This document shows, piece by piece, positions 54,492-63,774 of a DNA stretch of 64,000 nt. The notes under the pieces were generated by a model. The model was given only the letters and a program-made list of their open reading frames with translations, did no database searches and was not told the DNA's origin. Position 1 is the first letter of the stretch. Every line of letters begins with the position of its first letter. Source of the DNA: Microbulbifer mangrovi (lineage in GTDB: Bacteria > Pseudomonadota > Gammaproteobacteria > Pseudomonadales > Cellvibrionaceae); the NCBI RefSeq assembly GCF_002009015.1, contig NZ_LZDE01000341.1:1-64000 (forward strand), written 5' to 3'. The position numbers were made by a program, and so were the translations under genes.

Positions 54492-56882
54492 TTAGTCTAT
54501 AGCGCCGAATAGGCCCAACTGCCCATCCACCAGGCTGTCAAAATCCAGGTCGATGAAAGGCAATATGGCATCGGCCACCGGCTTGAGCTGTTTGTCGATA
54601 TAGTGCTGGTAATCGATTGGTGACTGGCGGTAGTCCACTGGCTCGGGGCCGTTGAGGGTGATCACGTAGTGAATCCAGCCCTTGTTCTGATATTTGGGTG
54701 ATAGCCCCTGCTGGCGGCGGTGCTCGTCGGCCAACCGCGCCGCGCGCACCTGGGGCGGTACGTTTTTTACGTATTGCTCCAGCTTGCGCCGGAGCCGCTT
54801 GCGGTACACCAGCTGCTCGTCCATCTCCCCTGCCCGGGTTTTCTCCACCGTCTCGCGGATATAGTCGGATGGATCTTCACCCTTAAACACCATCCCGTAG
54901 AGTTGGGGCTGGAATTGCTTGGCCAGGGGCGTCCAGTCGCTGCGCACGGTTTCCAGGCCCTTGAATACCAGCTTTTCCTCATCCCCGTTCACCACCAGGC
55001 CCGCATAGCGTTTCTTGGAGCCGGCCTCCGAGCCGCGAATGGTGGGCATTAGAAAACGCTGGTAGTGGGTTTCGAATTCCAGCTCCAGTTCGCACTCCAA
55101 AGCCAGCTCTTCTTTGAGCTTATTCTGCCAGCGCGTATTGATCTCACTGGCCAGATCCTTGCCGATCGCATCAGCCTCTTCCGGGCTGGGTCGGCCGCTC
55201 AGCCAGACAAAGGTGGAATCGGTATCGCCGTAGATGACCTGGTGTTTCCCTTCATCAATCTCCTCAATCCAGCGGGCCGTCTGTTGCATGATCTCGTGAC
55301 CGCGCAGGGTGATGGAGCTGGCCAGGCGCGTGTCGTAAAAACGGCAGCCGCCACTTCCGAGCACCCCGTAGAAGGAGTTCATGATGATCTTGATGGCCTG
55401 GGAGCGGGCGGCATCCTGCTCCTGCTTGGCGATATCCCGCTGGGCCCAGAGATTGGTAATGATGTCCGGCAGGAAATGCTTGTCGCGGGAGAAGCGCGCG
55501 CCGCGAAAACCGGGGATGCTGTTTTCATCCGCCCTGCCCTCGGTCGTGTCCTCTTCCGATCCCTCAACCAGTCCCTCGATCAATCCCATAGGATCGATCT
55601 TGAAGGTGCGGATAATGCTGGGATACAGGCTCTTGAAATCCAGCACCAGTACGTTGTCGTACAGGCCCGGCCGGGAGTCCATGACATAGCCGCCGGGGCT
55701 GGCCAGACCGCCGTCGGCCGGCAGGTTGGGCGCCACATAGCGGCTGCGGTGCAGTTTGGGCAGGTAGAGATTGGTAAAAGCCGCCACCGAGCCGCCACTG
55801 CGGTCAAGCTCCAGGCCGGTGAGCTGGGCCCGCAGGCGCAGATAATCCAACAAGCGGGTGTGCTGGAATATGCCCCAGACCAGGCGGCAGTCTTCCAGGT
55901 TGTAGGCGGCAAGCTTGGGTTTGTTATGACGGAAGTCGTGTTCAATCGCCGCCAGGCGGTTGTCCACGTCTTCGGTGTCCTTGCCCCTGCCCAGCAGGGT
56001 CTGGGCCACGAACTCAAGGCTAAAACTTTCAAAGTTGTAGGTGGCACTCTTCAGTCCGTCGATACCATCCAGCACCACCCGGCCCGGCAGCGTCACGAAG
56101 CCCTGGTTGCCTTCCCGGCCATCCCGCCAGCGGGCATCGGTGCCACCGCGCCCCAGCTTCAGGCGCAGGCCATGGCGCCCAGCCCGCTTCAGTAGCAGCC
56201 GAAAATCAAAGTCCACCACGGCCCAGCCGATGATGATGTCCGGGTCCAGGCTTTGAATCCTGGCCTCCAGCGCCCGGAGCAAAGCCCGCTCATCATCCAC
56301 CCAGTGGATGGCGGTGTCGGCACTCTCCCGTTTGCCCACCATCAACACCTCTTCCACGCCATGCCCGTAGAGGCCAACCGAATACAGCTCGCCCTGGCCG
56401 GAGCACTCCACGTCCAAGGAAACCACCGTGAAACCCGGCTGTACCTCGGCGCCCTTGAGGCGCACGTTGCGATATTCCGTATAGCCGTCTCTGGCCCGGG
56501 CCACCCCTTCAAAGTAGAGGCCACCCCGGACAAAGCGCTCCATCAGGTAACGGTCGTGGAGTCGAAAATCCCCTTCAAATACCTCGATGCCGCGAGTTTG
56601 CAACAGGGTCTGGGCCCGGCGGTGGGCGTCGATGGTGGGGAAATACAGCATCGCCGCTTCCTCGCGGCCAAAGGTCTGGAAGCCAAGCTGATGCCAATCG
56701 AAAGGCACGCCGGCCAGCGCCTCGGTCACCTGGGGGCGGTCTGCCACCCTCACCATAAAGACCGGGCGCTCGCCTTCAATAACCAACTTGACCGGGCCCT
56801 CGGGCGTGGCCAGCCAGTAGTGGATGCAGGTGCTGCCGCGCTGGTCAAAGCTGTGGCGGGTGAGGAGGAATCCTTGAGGCAA
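54492..56882 (-). CDS. polB: DNA polymerase II (family B)
   Basis: 796 residues, close to E. coli Pol II (783). The start is a TTG at 56882 (then PQGFLLTRHSFDQ), which matches the E. coli N-terminus QAGFILTRHW; no ATG or clear ribosome site lies nearby, suggesting low expression. The 3'-5' exonuclease has the DVECSG (Exo I) and later YNLEDCRLVW motifs; polymerase motif A is DFKSLYPSII and motif C is YGDTDST. It acts in replication restart and translesion synthesis and is SOS-induced in E. coli; I see no clear LexA box here. Its 3' end is duplicated at 52167. Confidence 0.95.
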   Translation of the reverse strand: MPQGFLLTRHSFDQRGSTCIHYWLATPEGPVKLVIEGERPVFMVRVADRPQVTEALAGVPFDWHQLGFQTFGREEAAMLYFPTIDAHRRAQTLLQTRGIEVFEGDFRLHDRYLMERFVRGGLYFEGVARARDGYTEYRNVRLKGAEVQPGFTVVSLDVECSGQGELYSVGLYGHGVEEVLMVGKRESADTAIHWVDDERALLRALEARIQSLDPDIIIGWAVVDFDFRLLLKRAGRHGLRLKLGRGGTDARWRDGREGNQGFVTLPGRVVLDGIDGLKSATYNFESFSLEFVAQTLLGRGKDTEDVDNRLAAIEHDFRHNKPKLAAYNLEDCRLVWGIFQHTRLLDYLRLRAQLTGLELDRSGGSVAAFTNLYLPKLHRSRYVAPNLPADGGLASPGGYVMDSRPGLYDNVLVLDFKSLYPSIIRTFKIDPMGLIEGLVEGSEEDTTEGRADENSIPGFRGARFSRDKHFLPDIITNLWAQRDIAKQEQDAARSQAIKIIMNSFYGVLGSGGCRFYDTRLASSITLRGHEIMQQTARWIEEIDEGKHQVIYGDTDSTFVWLSGRPSPEEADAIGKDLASEINTRWQNKLKEELALECELELEFETHYQRFLMPTIRGSEAGSKKRYAGLVVNGDEEKLVFKGLETVRSDWTPLAKQFQPQLYGMVFKGEDPSDYIRETVEKTRAGEMDEQLVYRKRLRRKLEQYVKNVPPQVRAARLADEHRRQQGLSPKYQNKGWIHYVITLNGPEPVDYRQSPIDYQHYIDKQLKPVADAILPFIDLDFDSLVDGQLGLFGAID
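54506..54581. repeat. Direct repeat, right copy (inside polB)
   Basis: This is the 3' coding end of the intact polB. It is the counterpart of 52175-52250; the two lie about 2.3 kb apart in the same orientation, with the SelenBP and membrane-protein genes between. Confidence 0.88.
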
Positions 56883-57024
56883 AAGACTGTACTGCGTTGA
56901 GGCTTGAGTTGGTGATGGGCGCCATTCTACTGGATAAATACACAGATATCAGTAATTGCGAGAGCTGGCTCTGGCGATCAGTATAAGCCGAAAGGAGACG
57001 GGAAAAACGTAGAGAAAGTAGCCA

Positions 57025-58278
57025 TCACCAAGAAAGGCGGGCGGCTACACGCGTCTCATCGGCGTGCAATGAAAACAACCAACCATTGCGTTCACACAGC
57101 CGTTGGACGATACCCAGACCCAGACCATACCCGTTGGGTGAGGACGCTTCGGCCGGTGTTTGCCGTTCCTCCGCTTCACTACTCACCTGGTTGGTGACAA
57201 AAAGCACGCGTTCTTTGATGTGAATCGTGATCGGTCCCTGCCCGTCCAGCGTGTGCTCGAACGCATTTCGCACCAGGTTATTGACCGCGATAGAAAAAGC
57301 CTGTGAATGTCCACAGGCTATGGGTTTTGAAAGATCAGCGATTTCAGCATTGTTTAAGTCGATTTCGACATCGACACACTTGCCGTTCAACAGATGGCGC
57401 TGCTGTTCTATCGCTTGGCTGACCAGCGGCATGACTAAAAACTGCTCATTATACTGCCCACCGTCGGTTTCGCGAGCGAGGCACAGGAACGTTTCAATCG
57501 TGGACTTCATTTCGAAGGTCGCACGCCTCACTCGGTCCACCACCTTCCTATCGGTCGCAGACAGATCGCTCTCTTCCAATAGCTCAAGCGCGCCCATGAT
57601 CACTGTGATCGGCGTGCGCAACTCATGACTGGCGGAACCGGTAAAGTATCGCTCCCGCTCAACAAATGCGCTGATCCGCTCAAGCGTCTTCTCAATGGTC
57701 CTGGCGAGGACCCCAACCTCATCATCGCTGAACCGGCTGGATTCAATGAGTTTGAGATCTTCGGCCGATAGCTTTTCTGGATCAATGTCCGCGACCACAT
57801 TCGCGAGTTGCACCACAGGAGCGACCGCTCTGCGCATCACAAAAAACCCAAGCCCGAAACCCAGAGCACCGAGGGTACCCACGATCCCGGTAATTGCGAG
57901 CAGCCACCACCAATCCTCTGACGACGCAGCTTCAATCCCGGCAACGTCGAAAACCACAAATGCGCGTTGCTGCCCGCTGTCAGCAGGCACTACCGCGACA
58001 TGCAGCTCTTCGGTATCGAACTCGTACAACCCCTCCTCGGGGTTTGTCTGCGCCCATTCCCTGAGTGATTCCGGCAAACTATCAATTTCATCGTATCCGC
58101 GAAGGGGCATCGTCAGAGCGGGATAACTTTCGGCGGCACGCTGTAGCTGAGTCGCCAGTACACGATCCTCACTCAGCCTGATCGCCGAGAAGAAAGCCAG
58201 CCCCCAGACCACACTGAGTACCGCAACACACAGCGCAAATGCTATTGCGACACGCTTGCGTAAACTGTACCGGTACAT
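57025..58278 (-). CDS. Sensor histidine kinase (OmpR-partner type)
   Basis: 417 residues. A first membrane helix (IAFALCVAVLSVVWGLAFF) and a second (WWWLLAITGIVGTLGALGFGLG) flank a ~95-residue periplasmic sensor rich in acidic residues (SLPESLREWAQTNPEEGLYEF). A HAMP-like linker follows, then HisKA with ASHELRTPITVIMGALELLE and an ATPase domain with NNLVRNAFEHT and GYGLGLGIVQRL. The glycine-rich lid is complete. The ATG overlaps the regulator stop (TAATG). With the regulator and the TonB receptor just upstream it forms a likely three-gene unit. Confidence 0.92.
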   Translation of the reverse strand: MYRYSLRKRVAIAFALCVAVLSVVWGLAFFSAIRLSEDRVLATQLQRAAESYPALTMPLRGYDEIDSLPESLREWAQTNPEEGLYEFDTEELHVAVVPADSGQQRAFVVFDVAGIEAASSEDWWWLLAITGIVGTLGALGFGLGFFVMRRAVAPVVQLANVVADIDPEKLSAEDLKLIESSRFSDDEVGVLARTIEKTLERISAFVERERYFTGSASHELRTPITVIMGALELLEESDLSATDRKVVDRVRRATFEMKSTIETFLCLARETDGGQYNEQFLVMPLVSQAIEQQRHLLNGKCVDVEIDLNNAEIADLSKPIACGHSQAFSIAVNNLVRNAFEHTLDGQGPITIHIKERVLFVTNQVSSEAEERQTPAEASSPNGYGLGLGIVQRLCERNGWLFSLHADETRVAARLSW

Positions 58279-58982
58279 TACTGGGCATCCTCTGCAATTC
58301 GGTAGCCGATGCGATGCACCGTATGAATCAGCGGGCTACCAAACGGCCGGTCGATCGCCTGCCGCAGCTTGTACATATGCGAGCGAAGCGCATCACCATC
58401 GGGGCGCTCGTCGGCCCATAACAAGGTTTCGAGATCATCGCGGGCCACAACAGATGGTGCCTGTTCCATCAGTCGCTGGAGTAGCCTCATGCTGGCAGGG
58501 GTGAGATCGATGCGCCGTCCCGCGCGATGCACTTGCAGAGTGGACCGATTCATCGTCAGATCACCTATCGTTAACAGGCTGGCGGTCTTTCCGCGACTAC
58601 GCTTGTACAGTGCCTGCAGTCGCGCATGTAACTCCTGTAAAGCGAATGGCTTGATCAAATAGTCATCAGCGCCCGCCTCGAATCCCTTAAGTTTATCGTC
58701 GAGCGTGTCTCTCGCGGTTAGCATAAGCACGGGCGTTTCTACTTCAGCATCCGCCCGTAGCTTTTGGCAAAATCGCAGGCCATCCATCCCCGGAAGCATC
58801 AGGTCCAGAACAATTACGTCGAACGGATTCGTCAACGCCAGGTGCATACCGCTGATACCGTCATAGGCAAAATCCATAACATAGTTATGCTTTGCAAGAT
58901 ACGCGGCAATGTTCTCGCAAATATCGCGATTGTCTTCGACAATCAGCACCCTGATTGGCGCCGCACCTAGCGCATGTACCAT
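58278..58982 (-). CDS. OmpR/PhoB-type response regulator
   Basis: 234 residues. The receiver domain has LIVEDNRDIC, the phosphoacceptor in DVIVLDLMLPGMDG, and MLTARD followed by the conserved lysine in YLIKPFAL. The winged helix at the C-terminus (LTPASMRLLQRLMEQAPSVV, ALRSHMYKLRQAID, IHTVHRIGYRI) is typical. It lies 40 bases after the TonB receptor on the same strand and one base before its kinase. Confidence 0.93.
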   Translation of the reverse strand: MVHALGAAPIRVLIVEDNRDICENIAAYLAKHNYVMDFAYDGISGMHLALTNPFDVIVLDLMLPGMDGLRFCQKLRADAEVETPVLMLTARDTLDDKLKGFEAGADDYLIKPFALQELHARLQALYKRSRGKTASLLTIGDLTMNRSTLQVHRAGRRIDLTPASMRLLQRLMEQAPSVVARDDLETLLWADERPDGDALRSHMYKLRQAIDRPFGSPLIHTVHRIGYRIAEDAQ

Positions 58983-59022
58983 CTACTGCCCTCCTTACGA
59001 GACACGATTTAGCAGGCCTGAT

Positions 59023-61407
59023 TTACCAAGCGTAATCCAGCCGCAAACCAATAAGCGGCTCGGCTTCGCTATCGTCCTTCACCTCAATGCCTCGACGGTA
59101 GTCAAAATCAGTGTCGTCGCTCGACGACGCTGCCGTTACGTTGATGATATCAAGAAAGGCTGTTGTATCTATGGGGCCAAATGCGCGCCGATAGTCTACT
59201 CGCACGTTCAACATGGCGGAACCGCTTTTGCGACCGACATTGCGCTCAGTGATCTCTTTCGAGTAGCGCAAAGGTTGCCCTGCTCCCAACACGTCTGAGT
59301 GAATAATAAACACATCGTCTGGTCTGCCGGAAAGATACTTGTAGCGCCCGGCAACCTTCCAGCGGTCGCTGATTTCCCAGGTAAGGCCGAGAGTCGCGAC
59401 ATGCTCGCGGCTGAATTCGGCGGCTACGTCACCGCGACCGTCTTTCCGATCGACATTGGCATCGTTATAGGAGTAAGTCGCGGTAGCGTAAATCCCCTCG
59501 CGAATCGTACTGTTAGCCACGATATCGACACCATAGGATGTGCCGGCACCAATGTTTGCAAAGGTGCCGCTCGCCCGATCAAGGTCGACCACCAGGTTAT
59601 TAAGGTTCTGATAATAGGCTTCCGTCAACACCGACCAGCGGTTGCTCGGGACGTATTCATAACCGATGCTAGCGTGCGTGATTTCTTCGGTCTCAAGGTC
59701 GTTCGATGCGTTCGCGGCAATGTCTAAAAACCGTGGTGACTGATGAAAGCGCCCTGCCGTTGCAAAGTATCTAATCGTTTTACCCGGTCGCCAGTTGACG
59801 CTGAGCCTGGGCGACGCGAAGCTTTGGTCTGCAAAGCCGTCCCGCTCCAGCCGCACACCGGTGCGAACATCCCAATCGCCGCGTTTAAAGGCCTGTTCTA
59901 CGTACCCTGCGTAGTTCGTTTCTTTCTGACTTAGTGAAGAGTTGATGTTCGCGGGCGTCAGCACAATAAACCGCTGGTCGGGCTCTGGCCTGAAGTCATC
60001 GTCGTCATAGACAAACCGGATCCAATCGCCGTCCAGGACGGTGTTATAGTCCAGATCAATTTGCGTTACTCGAACACCGGCACTGAACACGCCCCATTGA
60101 TTCACCGTTTCGAAGTCACTTCGCAATCCGATCTCTGTCTCTCCCTCACCGATGGTAATAATGTCTTCCCGCACCGGAAAACTGGACGCGGGGGATCCCT
60201 CAGGTACGAGATCAGGGAATGATTCCCCCTCTGAACTGATCTTGTCGCTGGTGCGGTAGTAAACCTTATTGGTCAAGACAGCCTCATCACCGATCAATGA
60301 TCGCAATGTCAGGCCATACAAATCACTATCTTGTTCAGAATCTTGAAGGGCAGCATCTTCGAAATTGGGCGACGCAAAAACGTGGGTCACGCCGCGGGTG
60401 TAATCTTCATGTGTATCGATCAGTAGAACTTCGAGGGTGTGGTTCTGATTAACCGGTATGACCGACTTTACGATGAAGTCTCGTAGGACAGGATCTCCAA
60501 TGTCGAGTTCTTCGATCGTTTCAAAAAACGAGCCAAAGTCCAATCGACGCGCAGAAACGAGCAAGGTAGCGCCTTCGGTAATGCCGGCAGGACCATCGTA
60601 ACCAACTTCATAGCCCGCGATATCAAACCGCAGACTTGCCGAAGGGCTTGGATTGCCATCGGCAACTTCCAGGTTGAGTAACGATGCAGCCCGGCCGCCG
60701 TACGCCGCACTCCAGCCGCCCGGTGAAAATTCTGCACCACTGATTACGTTTGGTGCGAATATCGAGAAGCGGCCGCCACCACCGACATCTTCCTCTTCCC
60801 CCAGAGTTGCATCAAAGTGCACCGCTTTATCAAAAGGAAACTCATCAACGAATAACAGGTTATCTCGCGGGCCGCGGCCCCGTACGCTAAAGCTTGCGAA
60901 TTCACTGGCGGATGCCAGGCCAGGCAAACCGTCCAGTGAGAGGAGCGGGTCTGAGCCACCGCCAACGGCACTGCGCAAGGCTTCCCTATCCAGGTAGGTG
61001 CTGCTAGCGGATGCAAATGCATCAGGTTGCTGCGCCCTAACCTCCACCTCCTCAAGCGCCTGCTCCAGAAGCTCGAATTCAATTTTTACATTCTTGCGCG
61101 TCACAACGCGGACACTTGGCTCATAGGACGTACTGAACCCGCCTTTGGCCACGTTCACCGAGTAGAGACCGGGATCGAGCAGCTCAACCACAATGCGACC
61201 TTGTGCGTCGGTCTCTACAGATCGCGTGGAATCGGTTTCCCGTTCCCTGAGCATGATCTGCGCGGATGAGAGTGGCCGGTCTGTATTCTGATCCTTGACG
61301 ACGATAGTCAGTGCACCGGGCGCCTCTGCGGCGTGGGTATAAAGTGGAGCTCCCATCAGCAGCACCGATAGCGTCAACCACGATACCTGTCTCAATTGCC
61401 TGCTCAT
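59023..61407 (-). CDS. TonB-dependent outer-membrane receptor with N-terminal CnaB/carboxypeptidase-regulatory-like domain
   Basis: 794 residues, with a good ribosome site (AAAGGGATC). After a signal peptide (to ...LYTHAAEA) comes a ~85-residue beta-sandwich (GALTIVVKDQNTDRPLSSAQ ... LDPGLYSVNVAKGGF) of the carboxypeptidase-regulatory type, then a plug domain (LSLDGLPGLASASEFASFSV; LLFVDEFPFDKAVHF) and a 22-strand barrel ending in Trp (RLDYAW). A TonB-box-like LEEVEVRA precedes the plug. Such receptors import large nutrients such as glycans or peptides rather than iron chelates, but the ligand cannot be inferred. The downstream two-component genes suggest that uptake and sensing are linked. 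Confidence 0.9.
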   Translation of the reverse strand: MSRQLRQVSWLTLSVLLMGAPLYTHAAEAPGALTIVVKDQNTDRPLSSAQIMLRERETDSTRSVETDAQGRIVVELLDPGLYSVNVAKGGFSTSYEPSVRVVTRKNVKIEFELLEQALEEVEVRAQQPDAFASASSTYLDREALRSAVGGGSDPLLSLDGLPGLASASEFASFSVRGRGPRDNLLFVDEFPFDKAVHFDATLGEEEDVGGGGRFSIFAPNVISGAEFSPGGWSAAYGGRAASLLNLEVADGNPSPSASLRFDIAGYEVGYDGPAGITEGATLLVSARRLDFGSFFETIEELDIGDPVLRDFIVKSVIPVNQNHTLEVLLIDTHEDYTRGVTHVFASPNFEDAALQDSEQDSDLYGLTLRSLIGDEAVLTNKVYYRTSDKISSEGESFPDLVPEGSPASSFPVREDIITIGEGETEIGLRSDFETVNQWGVFSAGVRVTQIDLDYNTVLDGDWIRFVYDDDDFRPEPDQRFIVLTPANINSSLSQKETNYAGYVEQAFKRGDWDVRTGVRLERDGFADQSFASPRLSVNWRPGKTIRYFATAGRFHQSPRFLDIAANASNDLETEEITHASIGYEYVPSNRWSVLTEAYYQNLNNLVVDLDRASGTFANIGAGTSYGVDIVANSTIREGIYATATYSYNDANVDRKDGRGDVAAEFSREHVATLGLTWEISDRWKVAGRYKYLSGRPDDVFIIHSDVLGAGQPLRYSKEITERNVGRKSGSAMLNVRVDYRRAFGPIDTTAFLDIINVTAASSSDDTDFDYRRGIEVKDDSEAEPLIGLRLDYAW

Positions 61408-61665
61408 ATTGCGATCCCTTTTGTTATCCCTGCGACAATCTGCCGTTTTTATTTGGTGAAACGCTGGGAGGTTAGCAACGCAAATGTGACTGAAATGTCG
61501 CTGAGTTGTGACGGCTACATCAGAGCCCGGTTACCTAAGCCGGTTCGGCTCAGGAAAAATACCGGATCCTTGCTATTTGGCACGTAAAGTCAGTTGTTTT
61601 TCTCTTAAGGCAAAAAGGGGTGTATTACACTTTTTATTCAATGGGTATATATGGAGTTACCTTGA

Positions 61666-62448
61666 ATGAAACGGATATTGAAATTTTCACCCATCCTGGC
61701 ACCGCTGGCTTTGGCGCTGAGCACTACCGCCTCGGCCAACCCCCTCGGCCTGACCGGCCCCCAGGACTTTATTGTCCGGGTGGGCGGCTATTACATTGAG
61801 CCCAACGAAGACCAGGTTAGCTTTGTCGACGAGACCTTCGAGTATTTCGATGCGTTTCGCTCGAACGTTGACCCTGGTTCCGAGTGGGGCTGGTACATGA
61901 ACCTTGAGTGGAAAGCCAACGAGCATTGGGGCATCGAGCTTGGCTATATGGATGGCGACAACCATACCAGCAGCCACGCCGACGGCTTTTTCACCTTCGG
62001 CTTCGACGATGTCGACTATCGCGACGTGGTCAGTTTTGATGCCGACATCAGTACCTTGAGCCTGAAGTACTACCCCCTGGATGAGACCTGCATGGTTCAG
62101 CCCTATATCGGTGGTGGCATTAGCTATACCGACTTTGGTGAGGGCAGTCTTAGACGTGCACTGCGGGACGACCTGGCAGACTTTGGACTGCGTGGCGACT
62201 TCGATATGGGGTATGCCTGGGGCTATACCTGGCAAATGGGTATGGATTTCAATTTCGGGCGCGATAGCTCCTGGCTGGTCAACGTCGCCGCAATGTACGC
62301 CAGATCCGAAACAGATCTGCGGGTACGGGTTTTTGATGACGTACCGCCGCCCCCGGATGTAGATCCTATTTTTGAGTCCTATTCCGGCGACTACAGCTAT
62401 GATCCCTGGATGTTCAATCTGTCAGTAGGGTACAAATTCTCCTTCTGA
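61666..62448 (+). CDS. OmpW family outer-membrane protein
   Basis: 260 residues. A signal peptide (MKRILKFSPILAPLALALST...ASA) is followed by an OmpW-type start (DFIVRVGGYYIEPNED) and an eight-strand barrel: WGWYMNLEWKANEHWGIELGYM, ISTLSLKYYPL, VQPYIGGGISYTDF, WQMGMDFNFGRD, and the terminal Phe (LSVGYKFSF). OmpW proteins form narrow hydrophobic channels. Loops are strongly acidic, as is common in marine strains. It diverges from the TonB receptor over 258 AT-rich bases and ends at a strong terminator. Confidence 0.88.
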   Translation: MKRILKFSPILAPLALALSTTASANPLGLTGPQDFIVRVGGYYIEPNEDQVSFVDETFEYFDAFRSNVDPGSEWGWYMNLEWKANEHWGIELGYMDGDNHTSSHADGFFTFGFDDVDYRDVVSFDADISTLSLKYYPLDETCMVQPYIGGGISYTDFGEGSLRRALRDDLADFGLRGDFDMGYAWGYTWQMGMDFNFGRDSSWLVNVAAMYARSETDLRVRVFDDVPPPPDVDPIFESYSGDYSYDPWMFNLSVGYKFSF

Positions 62449-62473
62449 CACACTGAATTCGGCAGATTATTTT

Positions 62474-62495
62474 GGGCGCCTCGGCGCCCTTTTTT
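62474..62495 (+). terminator. Rho-independent terminator of the OmpW gene
   Basis: GGGCGCC-tc-GGCGCCC with six T, 25 bases past the stop codon. Confidence 0.9.
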
Positions 62496-62732
62496 GTGCA
62501 GGTGAAAGGCCGACTGATTTACTGACGGCGGTAGCCGGGGGCACTGCCCGCCGGGACAGCCCAAGAAAGGCAATTGCTAAAAGGCACCCGCGGCTCCTTC
62601 GTCGCGGAGTTTACAAGCCACGCTTGAATGATTGGACAGGTCGAGGGAGAATGCTCGCGCCCGAATGAGGAGTATTCGCGCCACCGAGTCAGCAGACATC
62701 GGCAACCTAATAACAGCCAGGGAGGCAAGACA

Positions 62733-63581
62733 GTGACTCTCCATCTCCAAGCGACCAAGCAAACCTTCGCCAACAGCATGCGTGATGTCTGGAAAGACTG
62801 GCAACGCCCCGGCGGAAGCCGAAGAGTCCGTCGGCGGCAGTCGATCGAGCAGGCGATTCGGGTCGCGACGCCCTTCATGCCCACGCCGGCAATATTCCAC
62901 AATAATCTGGGTCCGGACCTGTGCGGCTCCTTCAGCTGGGGCACCTGGCGCTTGACGCTGAACGCCACCTACACCAGAAACACCGACCTGATCTACAAGG
63001 ACTTCGTTGAGCTGTGCGCGACGATCTACCACGAGACCCGTCACAGCGAGCAATTCTTCCGTATCTCACAGGGGCTCGCGGGCGGCGAGATCGAGTTCCC
63101 CGACCAGAGCTCGAGCTCCAAGATCAACGCCCACACCAAAGACAATGGCATGGGATCGGTGCAGGATCGGATCCGGATGTTTCAGGATGTCAGCCAGGGC
63201 ACTGACGTGACTGCGACGCCCCAGATGATCTCCAGATGGCTCAACGTGCCAATGAACGTGTCCAATCAGGCCTCCCAGAACGCGCGCAACAACTTCCGGA
63301 CCTTCTGCGGCACCGCCCGTCCAACCTGGTTCAAGCGTTCGACCATCAAGCTTGAGGTCGAAGAGTGGATGAGGGAATGCTACAAGACCACCCTCTCCGG
63401 GGTCGGCAACTTCGCTCAGAGCGATAACTCGCCGTGGGACTTCTACACCAACCAGCCCACCGAGCGTGATGCGCACGGAATTGAAGACGATGTGACCGGG
63501 CTGATCGAAACCGCCATCGGTGTCCGCGTCGCCCAACACGGCAACGAGAGGCGCAGCAGCAACCAGTTCAACCACCTGTAG
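62733..63581 (+). CDS. Unrecognised protein with an HETRH zinc-peptidase motif
   Basis: 282 residues from GTG 62733, preceded by a perfect GGAGG seven bases upstream. A frame starting at 62628 adds an Arg-rich leader without a ribosome site. No signal peptide or membrane segment is seen. The central motif IYHETRHSEQFFRISQGLAG contains HExxH, the zinc signature of gluzincin peptidases, and TERDAHGIED about 145 residues later could give a third ligand glutamate. A nearby hydrophobic strand (FSWGTWRLTLNATYT) could be the substrate-side sheet. HExxH followed by EQ is also the style of DUF4157/eCIS-core proteins. I cannot assign a family. It is isolated between the OmpW terminator and a mobile-element-like palindrome, so it may be accessory DNA. 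Confidence 0.7.
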   Translation: MTLHLQATKQTFANSMRDVWKDWQRPGGSRRVRRRQSIEQAIRVATPFMPTPAIFHNNLGPDLCGSFSWGTWRLTLNATYTRNTDLIYKDFVELCATIYHETRHSEQFFRISQGLAGGEIEFPDQSSSSKINAHTKDNGMGSVQDRIRMFQDVSQGTDVTATPQMISRWLNVPMNVSNQASQNARNNFRTFCGTARPTWFKRSTIKLEVEEWMRECYKTTLSGVGNFAQSDNSPWDFYTNQPTERDAHGIEDDVTGLIETAIGVRVAQHGNERRSSNQFNHL

Positions 63582-63617
63582 GACACCGCTTCTAGGGTTT
63601 CCGAACCAAAAACAAAT

Positions 63618-63658
63618 AAATGGGATCAGATCAGCATAAAGTTGATCTGATCCCATTT
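63618..63658. repeat. 16-bp perfect palindrome, REP/insertion-element-like
   Basis: AAATGGGATCAGATCA (63618-63633) and its exact complement (63643-63658) flank a 9-base loop. The right arm's CTGATCCCATTTA (63647-63659) recurs in the same direction at 63805-63817. Motifs of the type AAATGGG(A/G)TCAGA are known around REP-associated (RAYT/Y1-type) transposase genes in gammaproteobacteria; the assignment here rests on that memory and on the structure. Confidence 0.65.
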
Positions 63659-63669
63659 ACCAGACAGCA

Positions 63670-63774
63670 TCAATCGATCCGGCGGCGTGCTTCATTAGAC
63701 CGGCCGGTTTGCGGCTCGCGCACCCGGCGTATCTGATCACGCTTATCCGTTTTCTTTTTGGACTTCTTTTTTCC
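63670..63774 (-). pseudogene. Remnant of a basic protein C-terminus inside the element-like stretch
   Basis: On the minus strand, 34 codons read GKKKSKKKTDKRDQIRRVRE then PQTGRSNEARRRID and TGA, preceded in frame by a TAA at 63775-63777 and with no start codon. The strongly basic tail resembles the ends of DNA-binding proteins such as transposases. It lies between the two direct copies of CTGATCCCATTTA, so it may be the last trace of an element's gene. The identity of the parent gene is unknown. Confidence 0.35.
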
